Notes: a model not told the origin generated them from the letters alone. A stretch of 64,000 nucleotides of DNA from Myxococcales bacterium (GCA_016716835.1 JADJUW010000001.1:1054001-1118000), one strand, 5' to 3'. Counted from the stretch's first letter, positions 34,346 through 46,271 are shown. Numbers and translations: made by a program.

Positions 34346-34519
34346 CTACATGTCGATAACGACGACGCCGCGCTCGGATTCTTCGGCAGGCTTGGCTGGG
34401 GGTGGCATGTGCTCACGCGACGACGGGGCGTCGACGGGCAGTTCGATCCGGGCGGATTCGTCGCGACGTTGTTCGCGCTCGCGACGAAGAATCTCTTCGA
34501 TAATCCATGGATCTAACAT
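34346..34519 (-). CDS. Small conserved-looking 57-aa protein
   Basis: ATG at 34519 preceded by AAAGGCGGG, a usable ribosome-binding site about six bases away. The product starts MLDPWIIEEILRREREQRRD, continues with a Pro-rich middle and ends in a short hydrophobic GVVVIDM. The charged amphipathic helix and the WIIEEI start look like a real protein rather than a chance frame, and I recall short proteins with a similar beginning in other deltaproteobacteria, without being able to check. Function unknown. It lies 25 bases upstream of cca on the same strand and may be co-transcribed. Confidence 0.6.
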   Translation of the reverse strand: MLDPWIIEEILRREREQRRDESARIELPVDAPSSREHMPPPAKPAEESERGVVVIDM

Positions 34520-34807
34520 TGGTCACCCGCCTTTCTCGTTACGTTGCGACGTCGTTTCTGGGCCGTATGAATGCCTCACGGCAACCTACTGCAAGTCTTA
34601 CGCCTACCCTGCTTGAACCCATACCTTCATACTAACGCATGGTAACTACAAAAGCTCCTATCCTTTTGGCGAGACGTTGTGGGCTGTGCGATCCACACTT
34701 GCTGGTGACAATTGTCGTCACATCGCGCCCGTGCGCGCCGCATTGTGCCGTGTTTGAGCCTCAGGGCGCGGCCCGCCTACATCCCCGCCAATGGCAGTCT
34801 CTTGCGC
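34520..34807. other. Intergenic region without recognised gene
   Basis: About 290 bases of lower G+C than the surroundings. It contains a small perfect palindrome GACAATTGTC (near 34707-34716) flanked by GTGAC and GTCAC, but no promoter pair, tRNA or open frame that I can support. It separates the 57-aa gene (start side) from the end of the lipoprotein gene. Confidence 0.4.
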
Positions 34808-35482
34808 CTATTGTATGTCGCGTAGACACCACCGGCCGTCGGCTTCGCGAACCAGCCTCACCGTCCCGGCAAGCCCGAGCGACAACGTCGCCTCTGCGCC
34901 GTCCACGGCGACGCCCTCGATGGGGGCCGTCTCGAGCAGCTCCACGAGTGTATCCATTTGGTTTTTCTGTTCGCCCGTAAATTGTGCTTTCACCGTCTCG
35001 ACCGACATGGCATCGCGATACGGCAACGGCACCAGCCGCAGCATGACGTCCCATTTTGAAAAACGATACGCACGCGCGAAGGCTCTCACCGCGGCATGCG
35101 GCGTGCTTTGGTCGTAGAGCTGGCTTGGGTCGTGGGCGAGGCGCCATTGGCCCTGCTCGACGATGAGTTCGATCGATTCACCCACGCCATAACGAAACGT
35201 CGCGCGTTCGGCGGTCGAAAACGACCCGCCTAGTTCTTTGACCGTCGCCGCGACGTCGGTGGGTGAGGCCTTCATCAGCTCGACAAATTCGTTCTCGCTG
35301 ACGCGGGCGCGATACTCGGCTGACATCATATCGTAGGCGACGGAAAACTTGCCGCGTTCGAGGGCACGGCGGTATGAGGCGATGGCCCCGCCAGGGCCAC
35401 CCTGCCGCGCGCCGCAACCACCATGGAGGGCACAGGCAACCATGAGCATGCCGCATAGCTGCAGTTGTAAAAACTTGTTCAT
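34808..35482 (-). CDS. Putative lipoprotein
   Basis: ATG at 35482 overlaps the stop of the MFS gene (ATGA). The signal peptide MNKFLQLQLCGMLMVACALH ends at GGC, a plausible lipobox. The mature part contains two similar segments of about 70-80 residues, AIASYRRALERGKFSVAYDMMSAEYRARVSENEF and AVRAFARAYRFSKWDVMLRLVPLPYRDAMS, which suggests an internal duplication of an NTF2/DUF4878-like module. It ends in WCLRDIQ. Function unknown. Confidence 0.75.
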   Translation of the reverse strand: MNKFLQLQLCGMLMVACALHGGCGARQGGPGGAIASYRRALERGKFSVAYDMMSAEYRARVSENEFVELMKASPTDVAATVKELGGSFSTAERATFRYGVGESIELIVEQGQWRLAHDPSQLYDQSTPHAAVRAFARAYRFSKWDVMLRLVPLPYRDAMSVETVKAQFTGEQKNQMDTLVELLETAPIEGVAVDGAEATLSLGLAGTVRLVREADGRWCLRDIQ

Positions 35483-36713
35483 GTCGTGGCTCCCTCCATA
35501 TGCGTGACAAAGCGCCCCGTCGACCTCATCATGGCGACCGCGGCAAATATGATCGCGACCAGCGGCAGCATCAGCGCCGTCGAAAGCCGATACGAATCGG
35601 CCAGCAACCCGACCGAGTAAATGCCAAGGCTGGTCCCGACCGCATGCATGAAAAAGATTACGAGGCCCTGCGCCGTTGCCGCCATGCCGGGCGGTGCCAA
35701 ATCGTCGATCGTCGCCGCCATCGGGCCGTGATACCAAGAAATGAAAAACATGTTTAGCAGGCAGGCGGGGATAAACGTGACATCCGGGCCGCGTAGCGCG
35801 AGATACGAGCAAGGCACGGTGAGCGCCATCGACATCGCCATCGCATAGAGACGCCCGGCGATGCGCGTGCGGCGCCAGCGGTCGGAGACCGCGCCGCCGA
35901 TCAGGATGCCCACCACCCCGACCGCGATCGAGGCGCCAAAAGGTTCCTCGCGGCATCGTTCGAGAAACCGCGCTCGTGGAGCAAATACTGGAGCAACCAC
36001 TTGTTATAGGCCCCGGCGCCAAACGCCATCAGCGTGGCGCTGACGACGAGGCGCCTCAAGGCGCCATTTCGGCCGACCTCGGCCATGGCGCCGATGAGCT
36101 GCGTTAGGCTGGAACCCACGCGCGTCGCGGCGTGTTGCGCGTCGCCACGAAAAGCCGGCACGTCGAGGGTGGTCAGCAGCAGCGTGACCACCAGCCCCAG
36201 GCCGCCAATGGCGACCAGATGCCACGGATACGGCAGGGTTGTGCCGAGCCCAAACGCCGCCACCGCGCCAAACAACAGGCCCAGACTAAACGTCGCGAGC
36301 ATGCGCGCCTTGCCGCGCCCGTCCAGCGCGCCGCGCGACATCGCGAGCTCGCCGAGGATTGAGTTGGCGACCGGCACCACCGCCGCGGTCGACATGCCAC
36401 CGATCACGCGCGTAGCCAGCAGCAACCACGGCGACGGCGCGATCGCGCCCAGCGCCAAGGCAAGGCTGGCGAGGGCGACGGCCCACACCAGCAAGCGCGT
36501 GCGGTGCACGCGATCGCCGAGCCACCCCATGACGGGCGTGGCCAAGGCGTGGGCAAAAATAAACGCCGCGTCGAGGATGCCGAGGAATTGATTGCTCAGC
36601 GCATATTTTTCTACGAGCGCATCGTGCACCGGCGCGAGCGCGTTGCGACTGGCATAGCTGATGAGGTTGGCCACGGCCAAGCCGGCGACGATCCAGCCGC
36701 CGGTCAACTTCAC
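35479..36713 (-). CDS. Major facilitator superfamily transporter (frameshifted)
   Basis: Two pieces in different frames form one MFS protein of about 411 aa. The N-terminal piece (from 36713) has roughly seven membrane helices and the MFS loop GWLGDRVHRTRLLVW between helices 2 and 3. It runs to GFSNDAARNLL and then stops after a few foreign residues. The -1 frame continues FGASIAVGVVGILIGGAVSDRWRRTR, the matching loop of the second half, with five more helices to the stop at 35479. The switch is at four T residues on the coding strand (35938-35941); one extra T restores the frame. Substrate unknown. It overlaps both neighbours by four bases. Confidence 0.82.
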
Positions 36714-38050
36714 GGCGAGGGCTCCGGCGCATCGTCACCTGGGGCCAACGCCGCGGGCGCCGGGGTGACCTCGATGCGCTCGATTTTATACCGAGCCTCG
36801 CCGCCACCAAGCGTGGTCTCGCCGCGGCGCTTGACGGGGCGCACGGCGAAGCTAGCCGCACGCCCCGCGGCCAATGGCAAGCGCTCGCTTACGCCAAGCG
36901 CGCCCGCATTGGCCGTGCGCAACACCTTACCGCCGGCGGTTTCTTCCAAGGCAACATCCATGAACTCGCTGGGCACGACGACAACTTCAATCGCCGAAAG
37001 TTGCGCCTCTACTTCGAACACGTCGACGTCGCCTTGATCGAGCCAGCCCAAGACACCTTGCTCGCTCAGCCGCGTCGCCGTCTCGGCGCGATCATTGGGC
37101 TCGGACTCCGCCGGGGCATCGGCACCGACATCGGGCTCGGCGTAGCGGGCGAAAAATTGCACCTCGTAGCTGGTCAGCGGATTGGCCGGCGAGCCAGAGA
37201 TGCGCAACCACGCCGCGCCTGCGGCCACCGGCAGCCCGCGCAGAAAAAATGGGCCCGTCGTCTTGGCCCGTCGCGACATCAACGGCTCGGCAACTTCGTC
37301 GGCGCCGAGCACCTCCACGGTCAAGGTGACCCCGGGCACGCCCATAACCTGCACATCGATTACGTTGTCGACGCTAAGGCCCTCGGTCGCCAGCTGCCAG
37401 ACATCGCGATCGCCACGCCAGCCGACAAAGCCTTTTTTGCTTTCCGCAAGCGCGAGCGGACTTGCTTGCGGGGCGGTTTCGTTGGGCTCGCGTTCGTCCT
37501 CTAGCGCAACCGCCGCGTCGGCGATCGCAAGGGTGTACTTGGCCTGCCCGGGGTCGCGCGACGCGGGAGTTGCCGGCGCCGCGTCTTTAGCGCCCTTGCG
37601 CGGGCGCGCCGCCTTTTTGACAAATTCGGTGACGGTGATGGCGTAGCGCCCCGGCTCGAGTCGTAGGTTGGGCACGCCTTCGACCGTGCCGGCGGGGCCA
37701 GTATCGGCAATCGCCAACACGGTGCCGCTGGTGTCCGAAATTTCGAGCACGAGATCCGCATCCGCAAGCGCGCTCAGCGTCACCGCGATCACGCGCGGGC
37801 GGTCGATGGCGAGGGCAAAAATATCGCGATCACTTGCCGCACTCATCGCGTCGTGCGCCTGCTCGCCCACCGCCAGCGGCGTCGCCGCCTCCCACGTGTC
37901 GTTGGGCTCGCGCGCGCGCACCTCGACCAGGGGCATCGCCTCGGCCGAGGCCGCCACTTGCACCGCCGGCACGTCGGCGCGTGGGCGTTCTCGCGGCGCC
38001 CGCTCGGAGCAAGCCGCAAGCCCAACGAAGCAACACATCGCAAGCCGCAT
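36710..38050 (-). CDS. Lipoprotein with three PPC-like domains
   Basis: Signal peptide with lipobox LAAC at residues 11-14 (MRLAMCCFVGLAAC). Three repeats start with the acidic turn typical of bacterial prepeptidase C-terminal domains: REPNDTWEAATPL, REPNETAPQASPL and SEPNDRAETATRL. Each is followed by a D-x-D-x-F/W strand (DRDIFAL, DRDVWQL, DVDVFEV). PPC domains are calcium-binding-like beta sandwiches, usually found attached to secreted proteases; here no enzyme domain is present. Its last base is shared with the first base of the fabZ stop region. Confidence 0.8.
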   Translation of the reverse strand: MRLAMCCFVGLAACSERAPRERPRADVPAVQVAASAEAMPLVEVRAREPNDTWEAATPLAVGEQAHDAMSAASDRDIFALAIDRPRVIAVTLSALADADLVLEISDTSGTVLAIADTGPAGTVEGVPNLRLEPGRYAITVTEFVKKAARPRKGAKDAAPATPASRDPGQAKYTLAIADAAVALEDEREPNETAPQASPLALAESKKGFVGWRGDRDVWQLATEGLSVDNVIDVQVMGVPGVTLTVEVLGADEVAEPLMSRRAKTTGPFFLRGLPVAAGAAWLRISGSPANPLTSYEVQFFARYAEPDVGADAPAESEPNDRAETATRLSEQGVLGWLDQGDVDVFEVEAQLSAIEVVVVPSEFMDVALEETAGGKVLRTANAGALGVSERLPLAAGRAASFAVRPVKRRGETTLGGGEARYKIERIEVTPAPAALAPGDDAPEPSP

Positions 38051-38538
38051 CAGCTCGCCTGCAACTTGTTCTTGTTAACCGCGCCGGCCAACATCACCGC
38101 CTGCGACACCACCGCGTCGTCCACGAAGCAGGTGCCTTTAAACTTGAAGATGCGCCCCTTGCGCAGCGGCTCGACCACGATGCGCAGCTGATCGCCGGGC
38201 ACCACCGGCTTGCGGAACTTCACCTCATCCATCGCCATTAAGACGACGGCGTCGACCTGAGGATCAAAGGCGGCAATGCAGGCGCCAAACAGCGCGCCGG
38301 CCTGGGCCATGGCTTCAAGCTGCAGCACGCCGGGGAACACCGGCAAGCCGGGGAAATGGCCTTGGAACACCGGCTCGCCGAAACTTACGTTTTTGATCGC
38401 CACCAACCGCGTCTCGTTGGCCTCGATCACACGATCGATCAACAAAAACGGGAAGCGGTGCGGCAAGATGTCCAGCACCGCTTTGGGCGAATCAACCAAC
38501 GTAGCCGCGGAAATGGTCACCGCGGCATTACAGCACAA
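38050..38538 (-). CDS. fabZ: 3-hydroxyacyl-ACP dehydratase FabZ
   Basis: Hot-dog-fold dehydratase of fatty-acid elongation. LPHRFPFLLIDRV, then GHFPGLPVFPGVLQLEAMAQ with catalytic His61 and Glu75, are the FabZ signature (PVFPG instead of the usual PVMPG). The annotated ATG at 38538 gives a short odd N-terminus; a GTG at 38520 is a reasonable alternative. In most Gram-negative bacteria fabZ lies between lpxD and lpxA; neither is here. A palindromic repeat occupies the space before it. Confidence 0.94.
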   Translation of the reverse strand: MCCNAAVTISAATLVDSPKAVLDILPHRFPFLLIDRVIEANETRLVAIKNVSFGEPVFQGHFPGLPVFPGVLQLEAMAQAGALFGACIAAFDPQVDAVVLMAMDEVKFRKPVVPGDQLRIVVEPLRKGRIFKFKGTCFVDDAVVSQAVMLAGAVNKNKLQAS

Positions 38539-38543
38539 CCCAA

Positions 38544-38702
38544 GGGCCCGCGAATGAACAATTCGATCGAATCGCGTGGTTGAGGCGCCCGGAGCGCAAG
38601 GCGCGACGAGGGAGCGTACCCGTAGGTACGTGACCGAGGAGCAACGATGCGATCCGGGAGGGATCCGCCACGAGCGCGATTGAATTGTTTATTCGCGGGC
38701 CC
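38544..38702. repeat. 159-bp palindromic intergenic element, family 1
   Basis: The outer arms pair over about 35 positions: GGGCCCGCGAATGAACAATT at the left and its near-perfect inverse at the right, ending at 38702. The two internal mismatches of the first 26 positions are both G-T, that is G-U pairs in plus-strand RNA. The core (about 38583-38670) holds CGTACC-CGTA-GGTACG and is almost identical to the copy at 50542-50699. It lies between ompH and fabZ. Confidence 0.85.
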
Positions 38703-38709
38703 TATGCGG

Positions 38710-39237
38710 CTATTTCATGCGGGCGTTGACCTTGTCGGTCAGATCGACGCTTTTATCGGCAAATATGACCGCGCTGCGGTCGACCACTAAGGTGACGCCT
38801 TCGGCTTGCGCGACCTCTTCAATAATCGGGCTGGCCTTCTTGAGGATGTCCGTAATCAGCTTCTGTCGGTCTCCAGCGAGCTCGCGCTCCAGCTTGACGT
38901 AGAGTTCCTGCAGCTCGACAAATTTCTTCTCGAGCTCGCCTCGTTTGGCCGCCTCGACGTCGGGCTTAAGGACCGCCTTCTGTTTGTCGAGATCGGCGCC
39001 CATGCGCTGCAGCTCTTTTTGTTTCTTGTCGAGCTCGGTTTGTTTGGCCAGGCGCCCCTTCTCAAAGGCCGTGCTCGCGCGTTTGCCGGCCGGCGTCTCT
39101 TGCAGCGTGCGATCGAGATCGATCACGGCAACCTTCATGCCGCCACTTGCAGCCACCGCCCCGCGTGCAAAATCGATAAAAAATGGGCTCAGCAGCACCG
39201 CGGCGCCGAGCAAGATTACGTTCGATGTCTTGGTCAT
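38710..39237 (-). CDS. OmpH/Skp-family periplasmic chaperone
   Basis: Signal peptide/anchor at residues 1-30 (VILLGAAVLLSPFFIDFARG). The typical start of the mature protein, MKVAVIDLDRTLQETPAGKRA, is followed by a long charged coiled coil (about 60-130; KQTELDKKQKELQRMGADLD) and the closing VAQAEGVTLVVDRSAVIFADKSVDLTDKV. Skp trimers hold unfolded outer-membrane proteins. It lies directly after bamA, whose substrates it would carry. Confidence 0.92.
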   Translation of the reverse strand: MTKTSNVILLGAAVLLSPFFIDFARGAVAASGGMKVAVIDLDRTLQETPAGKRASTAFEKGRLAKQTELDKKQKELQRMGADLDKQKAVLKPDVEAAKRGELEKKFVELQELYVKLERELAGDRQKLITDILKKASPIIEEVAQAEGVTLVVDRSAVIFADKSVDLTDKVNARMK

Positions 39238-39258
39238 AATGCGAGCTTCTCCAAGTAA

Positions 39259-41781
39259 TTACAGGAAGTTACCAATCGTGAATTCAAACAAGATGGGGCG
39301 TTCAGACGGTTGACGATCGAGCGGGATGCCCCATTCAAATCGAAGTGGCCCAATCGGCGACTGCCAGCGAAAGCCAAAGCCTGCTGACGTCCGAATACCA
39401 TCGATTAGTGACTTTGGCATCGAAAAACACGGGTCGAACTTAATCGAAGTCCCGTTGCTGTCGCCAGATAGCCCCGAGCAGTACCGGTCCTCGAGGTTGT
39501 AGGCGTTGCCGGCATCGAAAAACACCACGCCGGAAACGCCGAGCTGCTTAAGCAGCGGAAACTCGATTTCGCTGTTCCAGATCATCTGGAGATTGCCGCC
39601 AAGTGAGATCTCCCCCAGCCCCTGGCCTGGGTCGCCTGGCCGACTAGTGCGCAATCGGGGCCCAAGCTCGCGCAGGCCAAATCCGCGGATGTCGTTGATG
39701 CCGCCCACGAGGTAGCGCTCGGTAATTGGCACCCCGAGCGGATCGCGGCTTGTGGTGACGCCGACCTCGGCATTGAGCTTGAGCACAAAGGGGCCGCCAA
39801 GCCGGCGGTAATAGCGCGAGAATCCGCCATAGCGCACGAAGACGTTGTCCGAGAGCAGGACCTTTTCGGCGACCTCGACAAAAATGTTGTGATACCAGCC
39901 CTTGCTCGGAAATAGCCGGTTGTTGCGCGAGTCCCACGAAAAGGCCGCGCGCAACGACGAGGTAAAGCCGCCGCGATACAGATTCGCAACGGTCGAGCTT
40001 TCGACGGGCGCGCGCGAGGCGCCAAAGCTTGTAAAGCCGCTGCCGCCGGTCGTCACCGAGACGTCTTCGGCGCGCCAGGTGAGGAACGTGCGCGCTTCAT
40101 ACGAAAGCGGGTAGCCAAGCGTCAAGCTGCCACCGAGCGCGTTGCGGGCAAATGAGCCAAAGCCCCGGCTTTGGTTGTATAGATCGACGCCAAGCGTCCA
40201 CTGGCTATCGAGAAAATAAGGGTCCTGGAAGCGGCCGTACAAGATTTGGCGCTGCCCGGAAACCTGGGCTTGAATCTGCCACGCTTGGCCCCGCCCCATC
40301 ATGTTGTTGTCGGCGATTTGCGCTTGCAGGATGAAGGCCTCGTCAGACGAGAAGCCAGCGCCAATCTGGAACGTCCCGGTCGAGCGTTCGGCGACCTCGA
40401 CGTCGAGGACGATGAACTCGTCGTTGGAGCCTTTGGAGGTCGAAATCTGCACGCGCTCGTCCTCGAAGTAGCCCAGCGCCTGAATGCGCCGCCGGCTAAT
40501 GTCTTGCTTGGTGGCGCTGTAGAGGTCGCCTTCGGAGAGGGTCATCTCGCGCCGAATCACCTTGTCGCGCGTCTTGGAGTTGCCGCGGATGTTGATGCGC
40601 TCGACGAACACCTTCTTGCCACGCTCGATGTCGTACGAAAGCTTGACGAGGCGCTTCTTGGGGTCGGTTTCGATGTTGGGGTTGACGTTGGCGTAGGCAT
40701 AGCCTTGGTCCATGTAGTAGGCGGCGACGCGCTCGCGGTCCGCGGCGAGCACCGCGCGGGAGAACTGCGCGCCGACCTTGGCGCCGATGCGCTTGTGGTG
40801 CTCGGCCACATCGCCAAGCAGCTCGCCGGAGAACTTGATCTCGCCAAACGAGTAGATTGGCCCCTCGTTGATGGGGATGGCGACGTACATGTAACGCTTG
40901 TCGCGCGATAGCCGCAGCTGCGGCTCGCCGACGGCGACCTCGGCGTAGCCCTTGTCCCAGTAGTGCGCCTGAATAATTTGCAAGTCGCGCGACAGCGCGC
41001 TCTCGTCATAAACGCCGGGCGGCGGCGGCGCGTCTGGATCCGCGCTGGCCTTTTTGCCAAACAAGGCGGCCATCACCGTCGGGCGCCGCGTCGCGATAAT
41101 GCCGCGCAGCTCGGCGTCGGGCACCGCGTTGTTGCCGATGAATAACACCTCGCGCACTTCGACGCGCGTCTGTTCGGTGATTTCGAAATAGACGTCGACC
41201 TCGGCGTCGTTGACCGCCTTGGTCGCATAGCTAACGCTCGACAGATAAAACCCGCTGCGACGATACAGCGCGGCGATGCGATCGCGATTGGTCTTGACCG
41301 CCGCGACGTCGAGGATGGTGTCGAGCTTGAGATCGATCACTTCGTTGATAGCCTCGAGCCCCACCCCCGAATTGCCGGAGATAAAAACCTTGTGGATGAG
41401 CGGGCGTTCGCGCACCTCGTACGTCAGCACCAGGCTGTCGCCGACCAGCTCCGCCGAGACGCTGACGTCGGCAAACTGCCCCATGCGCCAGATGGCGCGA
41501 ATGTCCTCGCGCAGCTTGGCGAGCTCAAGCGGCTTACCTTTTTCGCTGATCAGCGTCGCGGCGATCGCGTCGGACTCGATGATGCGATTGCCGGCAAATT
41601 CAATGCGCTCGATGCACTTGCCCGCGAGCGACACCATGCCGCTGCCTACGTCGGGCGCCGCGGGCGGCGCGGCGTCGGCTGGCGTCTCAGGCGTTGGTTG
41701 CGCCGCGGCGGTAGGCACCATGAAATACGCCGCAAACGTCAGCGCGCCGGCGCGCATAAGGCGCCGCAAATTAAGCTTCAC
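39259..41781 (-). CDS. bamA: Outer membrane protein assembly factor BamA
   Basis: 840 aa. After a signal peptide ([20 protein letters not shown]) and a Pro/Ala linker come five POTRA domains (about 50-440): [65 protein letters not shown] and [21 protein letters not shown]. The 16-stranded barrel follows, with [30 protein letters not shown] (the lid-loop region, where VRGF/IRGF is conserved) and the C-terminal [12 protein letters not shown]...FEFTIGNFL. It is the essential core of the BAM machine. Its start overlaps the lolD stop (ATGA). Confidence 0.97.
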   Translation of the reverse strand: MKLNLRRLMRAGALTFAAYFMVPTAAAQPTPETPADAAPPAAPDVGSGMVSLAGKCIERIEFAGNRIIESDAIAATLISEKGKPLELAKLREDIRAIWRMGQFADVSVSAELVGDSLVLTYEVRERPLIHKVFISGNSGVGLEAINEVIDLKLDTILDVAAVKTNRDRIAALYRRSGFYLSSVSYATKAVNDAEVDVYFEITEQTRVEVREVLFIGNNAVPDAELRGIIATRRPTVMAALFGKKASADPDAPPPPGVYDESALSRDLQIIQAHYWDKGYAEVAVGEPQLRLSRDKRYMYVAIPINEGPIYSFGEIKFSGELLGDVAEHHKRIGAKVGAQFSRAVLAADRERVAAYYMDQGYAYANVNPNIETDPKKRLVKLSYDIERGKKVFVERINIRGNSKTRDKVIRREMTLSEGDLYSATKQDISRRRIQALGYFEDERVQISTSKGSNDEFIVLDVEVAERSTGTFQIGAGFSSDEAFILQAQIADNNMMGRGQAWQIQAQVSGQRQILYGRFQDPYFLDSQWTLGVDLYNQSRGFGSFARNALGGSLTLGYPLSYEARTFLTWRAEDVSVTTGGSGFTSFGASRAPVESSTVANLYRGGFTSSLRAAFSWDSRNNRLFPSKGWYHNIFVEVAEKVLLSDNVFVRYGGFSRYYRRLGGPFVLKLNAEVGVTTSRDPLGVPITERYLVGGINDIRGFGLRELGPRLRTSRPGDPGQGLGEISLGGNLQMIWNSEIEFPLLKQLGVSGVVFFDAGNAYNLEDRYCSGLSGDSNGTSIKFDPCFSMPKSLIDGIRTSAGFGFRWQSPIGPLRFEWGIPLDRQPSERPILFEFTIGNFL

Positions 41782-42640
41782 GACAGATCACCTTCTGCGC
41801 TGGGGGGCGCGTCTTCTCTTAGCTGGCCGCCTTCGGTCATCCGCAGGCAGCGCGGCATCATCCTCGCAAGTTCAACATTGTGGGTCACCACCAGCAAGGT
41901 CGAGCCAACCTCGCGATTGAGCTCGACAAACAAATCGCGAATCTCGTGGCCGGTACGCGGATCGAGATTGCCGGTGGGTTCATCCGCGAGCACCAGGGGC
42001 GGCTTCATGACGAGCGCCCGCGCGATCGCGACGCGCTGTTGTTCGCCACCCGAGAGTTCGCCAGGCTTGTGGCCGAGGCGATGCGCCAGGCCAACGCGGG
42101 CGAGAAGCGCGGTCGCGCTTGCGCTGGCCTCGGGCCTGGTCAGCCCGGCGATGAGGCATGGCATCATGACGTTTTCGAGCGCCGTGAATTCCGGCAGCAA
42201 TGATGGAACTGGAAGACAAAGCCAATGTTGCGGTTGCGAAATTGCGCGAGGGCGGCTTTCGACAACCGGCTGACGTCACGGCCGTTAAATAAAATTGAAC
42301 CGGTGGTGGGAAGATCCAGCGTGCCCAGCACCTGCAAAAATGTCGACTTGCCCACGCCCGACGAACCGACGATCGAGGCCATCTCGCCGGCGGCCAAGGA
42401 TAGATTCACGTCCCAAAGAATCGGCAGCAGACGCCCGTGATGTTGGTAACTTTTTCCAAGATTCACGATATCGAGCGTCGCCCCGCTGCCACCGATGCCG
42501 GGGGGCGGTGCCGGCGGCGTTTGCGGCGCGGTGGGCGGAAGGTCTGTCGAGCCGAGGGTCACGGGTTTTTCCAAAAGAGTCGGCAACTTACTTGTGAGGT
42601 ATGATGCTGTCAACGCGATTGGACTCGCCGCTCCGGCCAT
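41778..42640 (-). CDS. lolD: Lipoprotein-releasing ABC transporter ATPase LolD (frameshifted)
   Basis: Two overlapping frames give one ABC ATPase. The first (from 42640) has a 50-residue Pro-rich extension, then SSGVGKST (Walker A) and GFVFQFHH (Q-loop), and then runs out. The second continues [35 protein letters not shown] (signature), [13 protein letters not shown] (Walker B) and THNVELA (H-loop). Between them CATCATTGCTG needs one more T (42199-42200) to read HHLLPEF. LolD with LolC/E extracts lipoproteins from the inner membrane and is normally essential, so a sequencing or assembly deletion is more likely than a pseudogene. It lies between lolC/E and bamA. Confidence 0.88.
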
Positions 42641-42694
42641 CCGTTGCCCCGGTCAAAGTAAATCGCGTTCACCAGGCGGATCTCGCCGCGCGGT

Positions 42695-44431
42695 TTAGAA
42701 GCGCTTGAGGCCGGTGGCCGGATTGTTTTGTGTCGTCAGCCACACCGGGTAGAGCGTGGCTGCCATGCTGATGAGCAGCCCGGCAACAAACACCAGCGCG
42801 ACCGACGCATAGTCAACGTGCACCGGCATAAAATCCATGTAGTAAACTTCGCTCGAAATACGTGGCTTAAGCACCGCGATATCGCGACAGGTCCATAGCC
42901 CAATCGCGACGCCGACGCCCGCGCCGAGCAAGCCGATAATAAGCCCTTGCGTTAGAAAGACCCGCACGATGCTGGTATCGGTGGCGCCGACCGCCTTGAG
43001 GAGTGAAATCTCGCGCGCCTTCTGCACGACCACCATGTAGAGGTTGCCGACGATGGCAAAGCCCGCCACCAGCATGATGAGGCCGACGATGAGAAACATG
43101 CCGATCTTCTCGACCTTGAGCGCCGAGAAAAGACTCTTGTTGATCTCTTGGTAGGATTGCACGCGGAAGCCGGGACCTAGCTGGCCTGCCAATTTTTTGG
43201 CCACCGCGGGGACGTCTTCTAAGCGTTCGACGCGGACCTCAAAGCCATCGATTTGGTCGTCTAAATCGAGAAACGACTGCAGCGCCTCCAGCGTGACGTA
43301 GACCAACTGGTAGTCGTATTCGTAGTAGCCCGAGTGAAAGACGCCGGCGACGCGGAAATCGCGATTAAATGGGATGGGATTGCCGTTGGCGTCGGGATTG
43401 GCGGGGTCAGAAAGCGGCGACACCGCGGTGACCTCGCGGCCGGTATAAAGCGCGAGCGTGCGGGCCAGCTCTCGCCCAACTAGCATGCCCGGCAACATGT
43501 CGGCGCGGCGCAACGAGTCGGGATCCGCAACGAAACCGCCGCGATCTGCACCAGCGGCGGCCGCGGCGCGGTTTGCGGCATCGCCCGAGGTGGCGAACTC
43601 GTGGTCTTGCACGCGCAGGTCCAGTGGCGGCGGCTCAACCTCGGCCGTTGGTGACGCGGCGGCAGGCGGTGCCGCGTCAGCCGAAAAGTCCTTCGGCTCG
43701 ATCTCCATGAGATCCGCCGGGGCCGGATCGACGGCCGCGCCCTGCGGTGTTGGTGCCTCGCTGGGGGCCAGCGGCACAACGTTGGGATCCTCGACTAGCG
43801 GCAGCATGCGGCCCAGCGCCTCGGGATCCTCGAGGCTGCGCGCGATCTGATTAACCTGCGCGACCTTGCGCGGCTCAATGCCGCGAAATAGCACGGCGAT
43901 GAACTGACGGTTAGCGCCGACCACGCCTTCGGTCTCCAGATAGGCCATCGAAGCCGCCACGCCGGGGGTCTTGTCGATGGCGGCCTGCACGTCCTGCCAG
44001 CTGCGCAAGGGACCGTCATGCAGCGTGATGCGAATATGCGCGGTATTGCCTAGCACCTTGCTGCGCAGGTCAGCTTCAAACCCATTCATCACCGACATGA
44101 TCAAGACGAGCGACATCGAGCCCAGCGTCAGGCCGCTCAGCGGCACCGCCGTCGAAAAGGTAAAATAGTAGCCGTAGGCCGCCACAGCTAGAAAAAAAAG
44201 AAAGCTAGCAGTTGCCGTCACGGCAACCCACGGCAGGACAAATCCGGGTTCCATGCCCGCCTCGAGCAGACGCTGCAGCCAAGCCTGGGGCAAGGCGAGC
44301 CCAAACTGGCCCGCGACGACCAAAGGCAAGGCGCCGAGCGCCAAGACCAGCCCGATCCACGCCAGGTAGCCCATTTTGCGCGGATTGGCCATCAGATAGC
44401 GCCACGCCACGAGTGACTGAAAACCGGCCAT
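42695..44431 (-). CDS. LolC/LolE-family lipoprotein-releasing permease
   Basis: The FtsX-type core is clear: the first core helix (GSMSLVLIMSVMNGFEADLRSK, about 125-145), a large periplasmic domain and three C-terminal helices (IGMFLIVGLIMLVAGFAIVG, VFLTQGLIIGLLGAGVGVAIG, VALVFVAGLLISMAATLYP). Compared with E. coli LolC/E (about 400-415 aa) it is 578 aa. There are two or three additional hydrophobic segments in the first 105 residues, and a Pro/Ala/Glu-rich insertion (about 225-300) in the periplasmic domain. A single gene probably supplies both halves of the LolCDE permease. It partners the lolD gene 54 bases downstream. Confidence 0.9.
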   Translation of the reverse strand: MAGFQSLVAWRYLMANPRKMGYLAWIGLVLALGALPLVVAGQFGLALPQAWLQRLLEAGMEPGFVLPWVAVTATASFLFFLAVAAYGYYFTFSTAVPLSGLTLGSMSLVLIMSVMNGFEADLRSKVLGNTAHIRITLHDGPLRSWQDVQAAIDKTPGVAASMAYLETEGVVGANRQFIAVLFRGIEPRKVAQVNQIARSLEDPEALGRMLPLVEDPNVVPLAPSEAPTPQGAAVDPAPADLMEIEPKDFSADAAPPAAASPTAEVEPPPLDLRVQDHEFATSGDAANRAAAAAGADRGGFVADPDSLRRADMLPGMLVGRELARTLALYTGREVTAVSPLSDPANPDANGNPIPFNRDFRVAGVFHSGYYEYDYQLVYVTLEALQSFLDLDDQIDGFEVRVERLEDVPAVAKKLAGQLGPGFRVQSYQEINKSLFSALKVEKIGMFLIVGLIMLVAGFAIVGNLYMVVVQKAREISLLKAVGATDTSIVRVFLTQGLIIGLLGAGVGVAIGLWTCRDIAVLKPRISSEVYYMDFMPVHVDYASVALVFVAGLLISMAATLYPVWLTTQNNPATGLKRF

Positions 44432-44480
44432 GCGCGGGCGTTGTACCAGAACGCGATGGCTTTGACAGACCGCGCCTAGA

Positions 44481-46223
<1,743 letters not shown>

Positions 46224-46271
46224 GGGTGGCGGACTATACAGGCATGGCTTCGTTTTATGCTATCAACTCGC

